A DNA stretch of 64,000 nucleotides, from NCBI RefSeq assembly GCF_036492835.1, contig NZ_AP025314.1, positions 1,364,001 through 1,428,000 of the forward strand. Direction: 5' to 3'. Positions 1 through 9,600 of the stretch are shown here, piece after piece. The notes below the pieces were generated by a model, which was not told where the DNA came from, made no database searches, and saw only the letters and a program-made list of their open reading frames with translations. A program made the position numbers and the translations under genes. The stretch is from Fulvitalea axinellae (lineage in GTDB: Bacteria; Bacteroidota; Bacteroidia; Cytophagales; Cyclobacteriaceae). The stretch's first letter is position 1; every line of letters begins with the position of its first letter.

Positions 1-993
1 ATGGGAGCATTTAATATAGGCGACAGAGTCCGTCTACTGAAAAGTAACGAAGAGGGCGTCGTAACGAAAATAAACGAGAAAAGGGCCACGGCCGAAATCG
101 AGATCGAAGACGGATTTCAGATCGAAGTTTTGGCCAAAGAACTGGTTCTGATTTCTCAGGAAGAGAAAAAACATTTCGGCAAATCTAGAACCGAGGAAGT
201 TAGCCCAGGAAAAAAAGAAAAGAAAAACCGCTACGAAGCGCCGGAACTCAGCGCCGACAAAGGTATTTTCCTGGCTTTTTTCGATCATGGCAACGACTTG
301 CTGTCAGTTTACCTGATCAACAATACCGACTACGAAGTCGTGTACTCCGCTTCTGATCTTATTCAGACTTCGCACAAAGGAATCATGGCCGGGTCTCTTT
401 TGAGAAAATCGAAAATCAAGATCCGCGAAGTGAACCTCAAGCGTTTCGAGAGCTGGGCTACGATGTGTTTCCGTTTTATGTTCCACTCGCAGGATTTCTT
501 CTCCAAGACCGAATTTTTCGAGAAAAAGCTGAAATTCAAAGCCTCGGGCTTCCATAAAGGCAAGCGCCTTGCGCCGATTTTGGAAAAAGAAGGTTACGTA
601 TTCCAACTCGACGTTGACGCTCCGAAAGTGGATCCTGAAAAACTGAAAGAAAGCCTTACGGACAAAGCCAAAAAAGCGGAGCCGAAAGAGGAAAGGCACG
701 ATGTGGTGAAGCCTCCGGCCGTAGTGGATTTGCATATCGAAAAGCTGACGGACGATCACGCTTTCATGTCCAATAGCGAAATGCTGAAGCTTCAGTTGAA
801 GACTTTTCAGGATAGTCTGGACAACGCTATCGCCTCGGGAATGGGCGAAATCACGTTTATCCACGGCTTGGGCAACGGCGTTTTGCGCGACGAAATCCAG
901 AAAACGTTGAGCAAAGACACCAGAATCCAATTTTTCCAAGACGCTCAAAAGAGCAGATTCGGTTATGGAGCTACGCTTGTAAGGATTTTCTAA
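1..993 (+). CDS. DUF2027 domain protein with C-terminal Smr domain
   Basis: 330-residue protein. The N-terminal part begins with a short beta-rich module (GDRVRLLKS near residue 7) followed by the DUF2027-type region up to about residue 220. A charged lysine/glutamate linker leads to an Smr domain from about residue 243, recognisable by VVDLHIEKL and by IHGLGNGVLR with the conserved HGxGxG at about residue 288. Smr domains are nucleic-acid-binding or nicking modules; this combination is common in Bacteroidota but its function is not known to me. The ATG is the first base of the window, so a longer upstream start cannot be excluded. A strong terminator follows the stop codon. Confidence 0.85.
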   Translation: MGAFNIGDRVRLLKSNEEGVVTKINEKRATAEIEIEDGFQIEVLAKELVLISQEEKKHFGKSRTEEVSPGKKEKKNRYEAPELSADKGIFLAFFDHGNDLLSVYLINNTDYEVVYSASDLIQTSHKGIMAGSLLRKSKIKIREVNLKRFESWATMCFRFMFHSQDFFSKTEFFEKKLKFKASGFHKGKRLAPILEKEGYVFQLDVDAPKVDPEKLKESLTDKAKKAEPKEERHDVVKPPAVVDLHIEKLTDDHAFMSNSEMLKLQLKTFQDSLDNAIASGMGEITFIHGLGNGVLRDEIQKTLSKDTRIQFFQDAQKSRFGYGATLVRIF

Positions 994-1011
994 GTAGAAG
1001 ATAATTATTTT

Positions 1012-1084
1012 CTCCGGCAGGAAGATTTCCGTTATGCGACAAGGACAAGTCACGTAACGGATGTTTTCTGCCGGAGTTTTTTTT
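1012..1084 (+). terminator. Terminator after the Smr gene
   Basis: The arms CTCCGGCAG (1012-1020) and CTGCCGGAG (1068-1076) are perfect complements and are followed by a run of eight T. An inner pairing around CCGTTA/TAACGG makes a long stem. Confidence 0.8.
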
Positions 1085-1323
1085 GCCCTTTCCCGACTCT
1101 GATAGGGTGTTTTCGCCGGAGGCTGTATTGCTGTGCGAAATGCGGAATTGTTTGTGGAGACTTTTTTGCGCCGAGTACCGTTCCCGGAAAACCGGTATGG
1201 ATTTATAGGCTTATTCCCACCGCTTGTCATGAAAGCTTACGTAAGGCTTTGGGTGCTGAAACATCATTTGGAACGGAATTTCGTCACTAAATAATAGCAA
1301 AGGGAAGCTTATTTTGCGATTGG

Positions 1324-1356
1324 TTGCAGAGTTTGGCGCAAAAGCGCGTACATTTG
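1324..1356 (+). promoter_or_regulatory. Promoter of rnpB (Bacteroidota type)
   Basis: TACATTTG at 1349-1356 matches the Bacteroidota -7 consensus TAnnTTTG. A TTG lies 22 bp upstream (1324-1326). The expected start about 6 nt downstream coincides with the first base of the P1 stem of RNase P RNA at 1363. The remaining sequence between 1085 and 1323 shows no gene that I can support. Confidence 0.65.
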
Positions 1357-1362
1357 CGACTG

Positions 1363-1739
1363 ATCGCAAGCGGCCTTATCGCTGCCGTCAGAGCTTCGGC
1401 CGAAGACGGTAGAGGAAAGTCCGGGCAACACAGAGCGTCGTACTTCCTAACGGGAAGGCGCCCTTCGGGGTGACAGCCAGTGCCACAGAAAACAGACCGC
1501 CGCGTTAGCGGTAAGGGTGAAAAGGTGGGGTAAGAGCCCACCGCGTTTCGGGTGACCGCGACGGCATGGTAAACCTTACGAGTTGAAAGACCAAATAGGC
1601 TGGTGTTTCCGTTTCGGCGGAAAAGGGGTTGCTCGCCCTAGCCAGTGGGTAGGTTGATGGAGCGTACTGGCGACGGTACGCCCAGATAAATGATAAGGGC
1701 CTCATCTGAGGTACAGGACCCGGCTTACAAGCTTGCGAT
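1363..1739 (+). ncRNA. rnpB: RNase P RNA, bacterial class A
   Basis: Catalytic RNA of ribonuclease P, which matures tRNA 5' ends. The conserved elements are present in order: GAGGAAAGTCCGGGC near 1412, ACAGAAAACAGACCGCC near 1486, GGTAAGGGTGAAAAGGTG, GGTAAGAGCCCACCG, then AGATAAATGATAAGG near 1684 and ACAGGACCCGGCTTAC near 1713. The ends are set by the P1 helix: ATCGCAAGC (1363-1371) pairs exactly with GCTTGCGAT (1731-1739), giving about 377 nt, a usual size. The next gene starts only about 60 nt downstream. Confidence 0.95.
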
Positions 1740-1797
1740 TTCTTTTTTCCCCTCCCTTTGCGCAGAGTTTAGGATCAACAACCAAACTGTAGCGCAT

Positions 1798-2955
1798 ATG
1801 CCAAAAATCTTACTGATTGATGACGAGAGAAGCATCCGCATGACCTTGAAGGAAATCCTCGAATACGAGGATTATGCCGTCATAGAGGCCGAGGATGGCC
1901 AGCAGGGCTTGGAAATGCTGGCCAATGAGAAGTACGACGCCGTGCTGTGCGATGTGAGGATGCCGAATATGGACGGGGTTCAAGTCTTGGAAAATGCCCG
2001 CAAAATGGGTATTGACTGCCCGTTTATTATGATCAGTGCTCACGGTACTATCGAGACGGCCGTGGAAGCCACGAAAAAGGGAGCTTTTGATTTTATCCAG
2101 AAGCCACCGGACTTGAATCGTCTGTTGCTGACTATGCGCAACGCTTTGGACAAAACCCAATTGGTAAAAGAGGTCAAAGTGCTTAAAAAACGTGTGCTTC
2201 GCCAAGATCAGATTATAGGGCGTTCGGCCCCAATCCGTAGGGTTTTCGATTCCATAGAGAAAGTCGGACCGACAGAGGCCCGGGTTCTTATTACAGGACC
2301 GAACGGAAGCGGAAAGGAACTGGTGGCCAAAGCGATTCATAACAAGAGCCCGAGATCGGCCAAACCGATGATTGAGGTGAACTGTGCGGCCATTCCGGCG
2401 GAACTTATCGAAAGCGAGCTTTTCGGACATGAGAAAGGATCGTTTACCTCCGCAGTGAAGCAACGCAAAGGCAAATTCGAGCTGGCGCAGGGCGGTACTT
2501 TGTTTTTGGACGAAGTCGGTGATATGAGTCTTTCTGCGCAGGCTAAAGTGCTCCGGGCTCTTCAGGAAAAGAAAATCACGAGAGTCGGTGGCGACAAGGC
2601 GATCAACGTCGATGTGCGTGTATTGGCGGCTACAAACAAGAACCTTCGGGATGAAATAGAGAAAGGAAACTTCCGCGAAGACCTTTACCATCGTTTGAGC
2701 GTGATATTGATCCGCGTACCGCCTTTGAAAGACCGTACGGACGATATTCCGCTGTTGGTGGAGAAGTTCTTGGCCGATATCGCCAGTGAGTACAGAAGCC
2801 CGAAACGGAGTATTGACAACGAGGCTGTGGACGAGCTGAAAAAATCGGACTGGACCGGAAATATCCGGCAATTACGCAATGTGGTGGAACGTCTCGTGAT
2901 TATGGGCGGAGATACCATCAGCGTACACGATGTCCAATGTTATTCCGATTTTTAG
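1798..2955 (+). CDS. NtrC-type response regulator lacking a DNA-binding domain
   Basis: 385 residues. An N-terminal receiver domain (MPKILLIDDE; phospho-acceptor Asp in LCDVRMPNMDG) is joined to a sigma-54-type AAA+ domain with Walker A GPNGSGKE and Walker B TLFLDEVGDMS. The sigma-54-contacting loop, normally GAFTGA, reads GSFTSA, and the protein ends about 50 residues after the AAA+ lid without the Fis-type helix-turn-helix seen in NtrC. From memory, Bacteroidota have a conserved family with exactly this shape, so it is probably not a truncation. I chose ATG 1798 because the receiver begins there; a longer frame from 1690 would run back through rnpB. A terminator follows the stop. Confidence 0.85.
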   Translation: MPKILLIDDERSIRMTLKEILEYEDYAVIEAEDGQQGLEMLANEKYDAVLCDVRMPNMDGVQVLENARKMGIDCPFIMISAHGTIETAVEATKKGAFDFIQKPPDLNRLLLTMRNALDKTQLVKEVKVLKKRVLRQDQIIGRSAPIRRVFDSIEKVGPTEARVLITGPNGSGKELVAKAIHNKSPRSAKPMIEVNCAAIPAELIESELFGHEKGSFTSAVKQRKGKFELAQGGTLFLDEVGDMSLSAQAKVLRALQEKKITRVGGDKAINVDVRVLAATNKNLRDEIEKGNFREDLYHRLSVILIRVPPLKDRTDDIPLLVEKFLADIASEYRSPKRSIDNEAVDELKKSDWTGNIRQLRNVVERLVIMGGDTISVHDVQCYSDF

Positions 2956-2986
2956 GATGTGTTGATCCTGAAAAAATCGATATAAA

Positions 2987-3037
2987 AAATGGTTACCGGA
3001 ACGGGAAAATAGATTTCCCTCGGTAACCATTTTTTTT
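2987..3037. terminator. Terminator between convergent genes
   Basis: AAATGGTTACCG (2987-2998) pairs with CGGTAACCATTT (3021-3032), with a further GGGAAA/TTTCCC inner pairing. It has a T-run on the plus side and an A-run on the other, so it can serve both the regulator and the facing small lipoprotein gene. Confidence 0.8.
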
Positions 3038-3071
3038 GACTGGCACTTAGCGTGTCGTCAAAAGTCTTTTG

Positions 3072-3218
3072 TTAGGCATTTTCGCCGGGCTGTTGCTTCG
3101 CTTGCTGAACCTTTTCAGATTTTTTAAGGTCTTTTTTAGCGTAAGTCGGACAAGTGTACTGGGCGCAAGAGGCCAATCCGAAAACCGCGAAGGCCAAAAT
3201 AAAGAGTTTCGCTTTCAT
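3072..3218 (-). CDS. Small lipoprotein, 48 residues
   Basis: A short reading frame encodes MKAKLFILAFAVFGLASCAQ, a complete lipoprotein signal with lipobox LASC (Cys18). It is followed by a roughly 30-residue tail that begins AQYTCPTYAKK and is otherwise lysine and glutamine rich. I recall similarly tiny lipoproteins with a CPTY motif in other Bacteroidota, but I know no function. It faces the response regulator across a shared terminator and lies downstream of a TAATTTG element on its own strand (near 3281). Confidence 0.7.
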   Translation of the reverse strand: MKAKLFILAFAVFGLASCAQYTCPTYAKKDLKKSEKVQQAKQQPGENA

Positions 3219-3382
3219 GATTTATGCAATTTGAATTTTGATATCAATCTAGTGAGTCCGCAAATTACGAAAACTATTGTAATATAGTCATTTGCTTTAA
3301 TAATATTTGTACTCCACTTGTTTTTACTTTTAACGATTGTCTTTCCAATTTCAATCAAAAGCCAACAGGTTCACAGCCAATA

Positions 3383-4372
3383 TCATACCGCCATTAGGCT
3401 ACAGCCCCGAACATCGGAATTATCGAACCTCCCGAGGATTTCAAGTTGCCCGTCCGGGTGGATCCGTCCGATGTCCTGTGTTTCGATAAAACAGCAGGAA
3501 TGGACGTTGGCTAAGTCGATTACGTTGATGCCTCCGCTACCTTTGTTTATATAACTGAACGGGTCAGTTGATTCCCTGAGCAGAATCCGCATGCTTCCCT
3601 TGGTTTGGAAAATGCCCTCGCCTTTGGAATAGGCTTGCGAAAGCAGTTCGGTCATGCCGTATTCCGAGTGGATGGAAGGGGAATTAAAGGCTGAACCCAA
3701 AAAGTCGTGAACTTCCTGACGAACCATTTCTTTGCGCCGGCCTTTCATGCCTCCCGTTTCCATTATTACACAGTCGGACAAGTCGGTATCGTGCTGTTCG
3801 GCCAAATCAAGCAGGCCGAAGGTTACCCCTATTATAAAGCACTTTTTGCCGTTTTTTCGGGCATTGTCCACCGCTTCCAAAAGCGCTTCGTGGTTGTTAA
3901 GGTAAAAACCTCCGTGGCCGGAAACATCGATGAAATGTTTGACCATAGCGACAAGGGAAGAATTGTCGCGTTCGAGGTAGGAGGGGAGCAGTCCCAGAAA
4001 TGAATACTCTTCCAAAGGACCGTAGAATTCCTGAAAAATCTGTTCGGCGATTTTCAGATAGAATTCCAGCGAAAAAACGTGGTGCTTGGATGTTTCCATT
4101 CCCGTAGTTCCGCTGCTTTCGAACGTTTTTTCGGGAATCCAATTTCCCGTGGCCACTTTGTGGGTTTTGAAAAACGAGATCGGCAGGAACGTGATATCGC
4201 GGAGCGTCTTGGCCTTTTCGGGGTCACGGCCCAAAGATTGGATGTATTCCCGATAAACGGGATTGTATTTGCTCTGGAAGCGGTAAAGTTCCAGTGCCAA
4301 ATTTTCAAAATCTGCTTTATTAGTGCCGAGAACCCTGTTTTGGTACTCGCGTATCATCTCAACAACTTCCAT
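3383..4372 (-). CDS. LuxE/PaaK-like acyl-protein synthetase
   Basis: 329 residues of an adenylate-forming (ANL superfamily) enzyme without the usual C-terminal domain. The phosphate-binding motif ESSGTTG is at about residue 86, the Y-G-M-T-E motif (SEYGMTELLSQ) at about residue 240, and DIGRIHPDGQLEILGRFDNSD near the end. This architecture matches LuxE, which activates a fatty acid as acyl-AMP and passes it to a protein cysteine. No luxC, luxD or other acyl-reductase partner is nearby, so the substrate is unknown. Its 3' end is about 160 bp from the small lipoprotein gene on the same strand. Confidence 0.75.
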   Translation of the reverse strand: MEVVEMIREYQNRVLGTNKADFENLALELYRFQSKYNPVYREYIQSLGRDPEKAKTLRDITFLPISFFKTHKVATGNWIPEKTFESSGTTGMETSKHHVFSLEFYLKIAEQIFQEFYGPLEEYSFLGLLPSYLERDNSSLVAMVKHFIDVSGHGGFYLNNHEALLEAVDNARKNGKKCFIIGVTFGLLDLAEQHDTDLSDCVIMETGGMKGRRKEMVRQEVHDFLGSAFNSPSIHSEYGMTELLSQAYSKGEGIFQTKGSMRILLRESTDPFSYINKGSGGINVIDLANVHSCCFIETQDIGRIHPDGQLEILGRFDNSDVRGCSLMAV

Positions 4373-4537
4373 TATATGACGATTTCGTCTGGTTTATATC
4401 TAAAAAACGCGGTAAGCGTCCTGCGGTTTTCTGAAATAATCCGTAATATTGACCTCACTTTCAGCAATCCTTTCGTTACCTGATGTAAGCCGGCTTTTGG
4501 TGGCTTGCCGAATCTTCAGGGCAAAACGTTTACGAAA

Positions 4538-5905
4538 ATGCAAAAAGAATCCCTAATCAAAAAATATAACGTGCCTGCGCCACGCTACACGAGCTATCCG
4601 ACTGTTCCGTTTTGGGACGGAGACCAGCCCGAAAAAGCCGAGTGGTTCAAGGCGGTGAAGGACACCTTTGACCGGACCAACCGCGACAAGGGAATCAGCC
4701 TTTATTTCCATATGCCTTTTTGCGAAAGTCTGTGCACCTATTGCGGATGCAACAAGAGGATCACGAAAAACCATTCGGTGGAGGAGCGTTATGTAGCCGT
4801 GGTGTTGAAGGAATGGGAAACGTACCTGAAAGTGCTCGGCGAGCGTCCGCTTATTCAGGAAATCCACATTGGCGGGGGAACACCCACGTTTTTCTCTCCG
4901 GAAAATTACCGCTGGATGTTCGGGGAAATCTCAAAGTCGGCGGATTATGGCGAAGGTCACGATTTCAGCTTTGAAGGACATCCCAACAACACTACGGAAG
5001 CGCATTTGGAAGCTTTCCGCGAGTTGGGCTTCAATAGGGTGAGTTACGGCGTTCAGGATTTCGATCTGAAAGTCCAGCAGACGATTAACAGAATTCAGCC
5101 TTACAAAAACGTAAAGATAGTTACCGACGCTTCCAGGAAGTTGGGTTACGAGTCCGTAAACTTCGATTTGGTGTACGGCCTTCCGTTTCAGACTTTGGAC
5201 GTGATTCGTCATACTATTAATAAGGTGGCGGAACTGATGCCTGATCGTATCGCGTTTTACAGTTACGCTCACGTGCCGTGGGTAAGCCCCGGGCAGCGGG
5301 CTTATACGGAAGCCGATTTGCCTAGCGATTCTTACAAAAGGGAGCTTTACGAACTCGGCAAGAGCATGTTGCTTGAGTTGGGGTATAAAGATATCGGGAT
5401 GGACCACTTTGCGTTGGAACACGACGATCTTTATAAAGCGTTTAAGGAAGAGCGCCTCCACAGAAACTTTATGGGCTATACGACGAACCAAACCGAATTG
5501 ATGATCGGGATGGGATGTTCGTCGATCAGTGACGCCAAAACCGCGTTTGCCCAGAATATCAAGAAAGTGGAAGATTACGAAAAGGCGGTGAACGAAACGG
5601 ATTGGGCCGTGTATCGCGGTCATTTCCTCAGCAAAGAGGATTCGGTGATTCGCGAAGCCATCTTGGAGCTGATTTGTCACAATACTTTGGCGCTTACTCC
5701 TGAGATTAAGGAGACTTTGGACAAAGCCGCTTGGGATCAGCTTGAGGTGTTCAAGAAAGAGGGAATCATCACGCTTGAGCCGGAAAGAGTAAGCTTGACG
5801 GAATTGGGCTTGCCGTTTATCCGTAACGTGTGTACGGTATTCGACGCTAGGCTGAGACGCAAAAAAATCAGCGAAGACAAACCTATTTTCAGTAAATCGA
5901 TATAA
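4538..5905 (+). CDS. hemN: Oxygen-independent coproporphyrinogen III oxidase
   Basis: 455 residues. A radical-SAM enzyme of heme biosynthesis that decarboxylates coproporphyrinogen III to protoporphyrinogen IX in the cytoplasm. The N-terminus NVPAPRYTSYPTVP is diagnostic for HemN. The [4Fe-4S] motif HMPFCESLCTYCGC supplies Cys62, Cys66 and Cys69, and GGGTPTF follows. The length agrees with genuine HemN rather than the shorter HemW. A TTG at 4505 would add 11 residues, but ATG 4538 fits the family start. Transcribed alone and ended by a bidirectional terminator shared with maf. Confidence 0.93.
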   Translation: MQKESLIKKYNVPAPRYTSYPTVPFWDGDQPEKAEWFKAVKDTFDRTNRDKGISLYFHMPFCESLCTYCGCNKRITKNHSVEERYVAVVLKEWETYLKVLGERPLIQEIHIGGGTPTFFSPENYRWMFGEISKSADYGEGHDFSFEGHPNNTTEAHLEAFRELGFNRVSYGVQDFDLKVQQTINRIQPYKNVKIVTDASRKLGYESVNFDLVYGLPFQTLDVIRHTINKVAELMPDRIAFYSYAHVPWVSPGQRAYTEADLPSDSYKRELYELGKSMLLELGYKDIGMDHFALEHDDLYKAFKEERLHRNFMGYTTNQTELMIGMGCSSISDAKTAFAQNIKKVEDYEKAVNETDWAVYRGHFLSKEDSVIREAILELICHNTLALTPEIKETLDKAAWDQLEVFKKEGIITLEPERVSLTELGLPFIRNVCTVFDARLRRKKISEDKPIFSKSI

Positions 5906-5939
5906 AAACCGAGGCCTTAGGGGCGGATTGGTTTTAAAG

Positions 5940-5980
5940 CGAAAGCCTGGCGCAAAAGTGCCGGGCTTTCGTGTTTTTTT
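5940..5980. terminator. Terminator between hemN and maf
   Basis: CGAAAGCCTGGC (5940-5951) pairs with GCCGGGCTTTCG (5960-5971), followed by TGTTTTTTT. It lies between convergent genes. Confidence 0.8.
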
Positions 5981-5981
5981 G

Positions 5982-6563
5982 TCAGGAAATCTGGCAACCG
6001 AAGTCCAGCAAGTGTTTGTAAAGACGGTCGATGGGCAATCCCATTACGTTATAGAATGAGCCTTCGATGCCCGTAACGGCCACTTTCCCGATCCATTCCT
6101 GAATTCCGTAGGCGCCGGCTTTGTCGAAGGGTTTGTATTTTTCCACATAATAATCGATTTCAGTATCGGAAAGCTCTTTGAAATCGACTTTGGTGGTGGA
6201 GGCGAAGCTTTTGTAGCGTTCGGAGCTACGTACGCAAACGCCGGTCATCACTTTATGACGCTTGCCGGAGAGCGAACGCAACATGCTTTTCGCCTCTTCC
6301 GGCCCTTCGGGTTTTCCGAGGATTTCGTCATTTAGGATGACCACCGTGTCGGAAGTGATCAGCACTTCGTCGTCGGCCAATTTGGCTGGGTAAGCGTTTG
6401 ATTTTTTTACCGCCAGATATTCCGCCACGCTAGAGGCTTCCAACGTGTCCGGAAAGCTTTCGTCGGCGTTGATGGCGCAGGCGGTGAACCCGAAGCCGGT
6501 TTCCCGCAACATCTCTTGCCTGCGGGGCGACCCGGACGCCAGAATGATTTTCTTCTTAGTCAT
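5982..6563 (-). CDS. maf: Maf-family nucleotide pyrophosphatase (YhdE-like)
   Basis: 193 residues. Maf proteins hydrolyse dTTP, UTP and modified nucleotides to monophosphates. The motifs are ASGSPRRQEMLRETGF near the N-terminus, SDTVVILNDEILGKP in the middle and KPFDKAGAYGIQEW, where the usual GIQG reads GIQE. The start at 6563 gives the standard MTKKKIILASGSPRR beginning; a longer frame would run into the smc stop region. It lies 71 bp after smc on the same strand, so cotranscription is likely. Confidence 0.9.
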   Translation of the reverse strand: MTKKKIILASGSPRRQEMLRETGFGFTACAINADESFPDTLEASSVAEYLAVKKSNAYPAKLADDEVLITSDTVVILNDEILGKPEGPEEAKSMLRSLSGKRHKVMTGVCVRSSERYKSFASTTKVDFKELSDTEIDYYVEKYKPFDKAGAYGIQEWIGKVAVTGIEGSFYNVMGLPIDRLYKHLLDFGCQIS

Positions 6564-6634
6564 ATTTCTGAGTAAATAAACGGACGGTAACGCGTCGGGC
6601 TTTGTGAGTCGGCCAAGGCCGGTTGATGTGCGGA

Positions 6635-9600
6635 TTATTTGCCCGAGAGTCCCGAGTTCCATTGTTTTAATTCTTTTTTGTATTCCAATTCCCGAAGGTC
6701 CACAGGGAGTACCCTTGAGACTTCTTGTAGTATAGTTACCCCGTATAGAACATCAGCTGACGCCATTGTTCGCTTGTTATGCGTTACGATGATAAACTGC
6801 GAATCTTTGGAAAACTCTTTTATGATCTTGCTGAATTTGTCAATGTTAGCGTCGTCAAGTGGAGCGTCCACCTCGTCGAAGATGCAGAACGGCGCCGGTT
6901 TGAGCAAATAAATGGCAAACAGGAGCGAGGTAGCCGTCAGTGTTTTTTCGCCACCAGACAGTTGATTGATCGTTTGTGGGCGCTTGCCTTTCGGCTTGGC
7001 CATAATTTCGATCTTGGATTCCAGCGGGTTTGATGGATCAACCAAAACCAAATCACAGTCGTCTTCTTTATTGAAGAGAGTTCGGAACACTTTGATGAAG
7101 TTTTCTTTTATCTGATGAAAAGCATCGAGGAAAGTGTTGCGGGCTACGGTTTCGATTTCGTCGATGGTGTCCATCAGCGAGCCTTTGGCGTTTTCCAGAT
7201 CCTGTTTTTGCCCGGTTATAAACTCGAAGCGCTGTTTGATTTCTTCGAAAGCTTCCATGGCCATCGGGTTTACTGCGCCGATTTTTTCCAGTTTGCTTTT
7301 CGTTTCTTTAACAGCCACTTCCAGCTCCGTTTCGCTCATGGTGGCGAAGCTGTTTTCCAAAGCGTTTTCGGTACGAGACATCAGATCGTCCCATTCGGTG
7401 GCGAATTCGATTTTCACCCGCTCGCGTACGGATTGCAAAGCCAGTTTCGACTCGTTGATGGCGTTTTGGAGTTCCATAACCAGCGCTTGGGCGTTTTCCC
7501 GCTCACGGGCCAACTCCCGGGCCTCATTTTCGGTTTTGTCCACCTCGCCTCTTAAACCGAAGTAATCTTTTTCTGCTTCCCGTACGAATTTCTCCACGCT
7601 TTCGCATTCCAGGCGAAGGTTTTCTATCGCTTCGTTATTCGATTCCTCGTCGCCCAAGTTGTCCAGCTCAGTTCGCGTATCGGCGATTTTCTGCTCGTCG
7701 TGGGCGAATGATTTGCGGAGCGTGTCGGCGGCGGCGCGCTTGAAGGCCATTTCTTTTTCCAGACTTTCCAGACCGTTTTCGTTTCGGTGAAAATCCAGAT
7801 TGGCTTTGTTGAAAGCTTCCGACGCAAGCTCGAAGGCTCCGGAGGTTTCGTGAAGGGATTCGTCGAGGCGTTCTCGTTCCTCTTCCAGTATTTCCAGCTC
7901 GTCGTCGTTGCCGGCGCTGGCCGTGGCGGAAAGTTCTTTTTCGAGCTTCCCGATTCTTTCTTCAGCGTTTTCTTTGGCGTCGAGCGTCTCTTCGTAGTCT
8001 ATATCCAAGCGTTCCTCTTTGGCGATGGCCACGGCCTTTTCGCTGTTGAGAGTGGAGGCTTGGCGTTGGAAATCGGTCAGTTCCTCCGAAAGATCGTCTT
8101 CTTTAAGTTCTTCGAGCGTTTCGGCCAGTTCCGCTTGCTGTTCCCGGAGTTGCCCGAGTTTTGTTTCCCTTGCCTCGGCCTGTTCCTTTAGCTTGCGAAG
8201 TTCGTCGGTGGCGGCGAGTCTGGAATTGTCTTCCGATACGCTTCCGCCACGCAAAACGCAACCCGAACGCCACAATGAACCGTCTTGGCTGAAAGATTTC
8301 GGTCCGGAATCTGAAATGGAGAAACCGGCGAGAAGTTGGGCCAATATCGGACGGTATTTTTCTTCGCAGGAGATATGCGAAAGCAGTTTGTTCGCTTCGC
8401 CGGGATTTGGCGTGGCCAGCTCGGTTACCAGAAATCCGGCCCGGCCCTTTCCGTTTTGTTTTAACGAAGTCAGGCTGGCTTTGGCTTCGGCTTCCGTTTC
8501 CACCACAAAGTAGTTGAGCCACGGCTCCAAATGGCTTTCTAGCGCGGGACGTATTTGTTCTTCGCAGATCAGAAGGTCGGAAAGAAGCGGATAGTTTTTC
8601 TCTTTGCGGATATTGCGGATAGCTTCGGGAAAGCCTTCGAGGTTTTCTGTCAAAGCGGTTTTTACCCTGATTTCGGCCCGTAGGGCGCCCAGAGCCGTTT
8701 CCGCTTGGGCGATTTCCTTTTCGATTTCTCGCAGGGAGAGTTCCGTCTTGGCGAAATCACGTTTTCTGAGCGTTTCGCTTTCCTCCAAGGCCTTGACCTG
8801 ATCGTTTATCCCTGCCGATTTTCTTTCCAATTCCGATTTTATACGGCTGGCCTCTTCTCTTTCCCTGGAAAATCCCGAAAGCTTTACGGTCAAAGTCTCG
8901 GCTTCCTGTTTGGCGGTGGAAAGTCGCTGGGCGGTCAGTTCCTGATTTTTCTGTTTTTCGAATACTTGCTTGCGCAAAAATTCCCTTTTGGCGTCTATTC
9001 TGGCTATTTCGTCTTTCAGCCTCGCCACGTCCGCTTTTTGGCGCTCGTATTCCGATTTCGCCTGTTCCAGTTGGCGCTCGCTTTCCAAGTGCATCCGCTC
9101 CATGGAGGCCTGTTGCATTTCCAAGCCTTGGCAATCCTTGTCGGAATCGGCGAGTTCTTGGCTGCGCTTTGTCAGCCCGTCTTGCAGGTCGTGGAGTCTG
9201 GATTCGAGAAGCTTTTGCTTTTCGGCCCTGATCTTTTTTTCGTTTTCCAACTGGCCGAGTTTGGCCATGGACTCGTTCAGGGTCTTTTGCCTGGACGAAA
9301 GGAGTTTTTCCTTTTTCAGCGTCTCGGTTTTCATCGCCTCAAGCGCTGCCTGTTTTTCGGCGGTTTGCGTACCGATAATCGTCAGGCGGTCGTTTTCGGC
9401 GTCGGTTTTTTCGGTGAGCCTTCGTAGGGCTTTGTCCTTTTCCTCGGCCTGTTTTTTAGCCAGTTCCAGTCCGGCCTGTTTGTATTCTTCCTTTAGTCTG
9501 AAATAGCGTTGGGCCTGTTTGGCTTGCCGTTCCAGCGAACGCATGTTTTTCTCAATTTCGAAAAGAAGGTCCTCCACGCGTTCCAAATCGGCGTCGGCGT

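Noticed and set aside
304..1230. 308-codon minus-strand frame opposite the Smr gene
   Set aside because: Lies almost wholly antisense to the well-supported DUF2027/Smr gene and has no recognisable domain.
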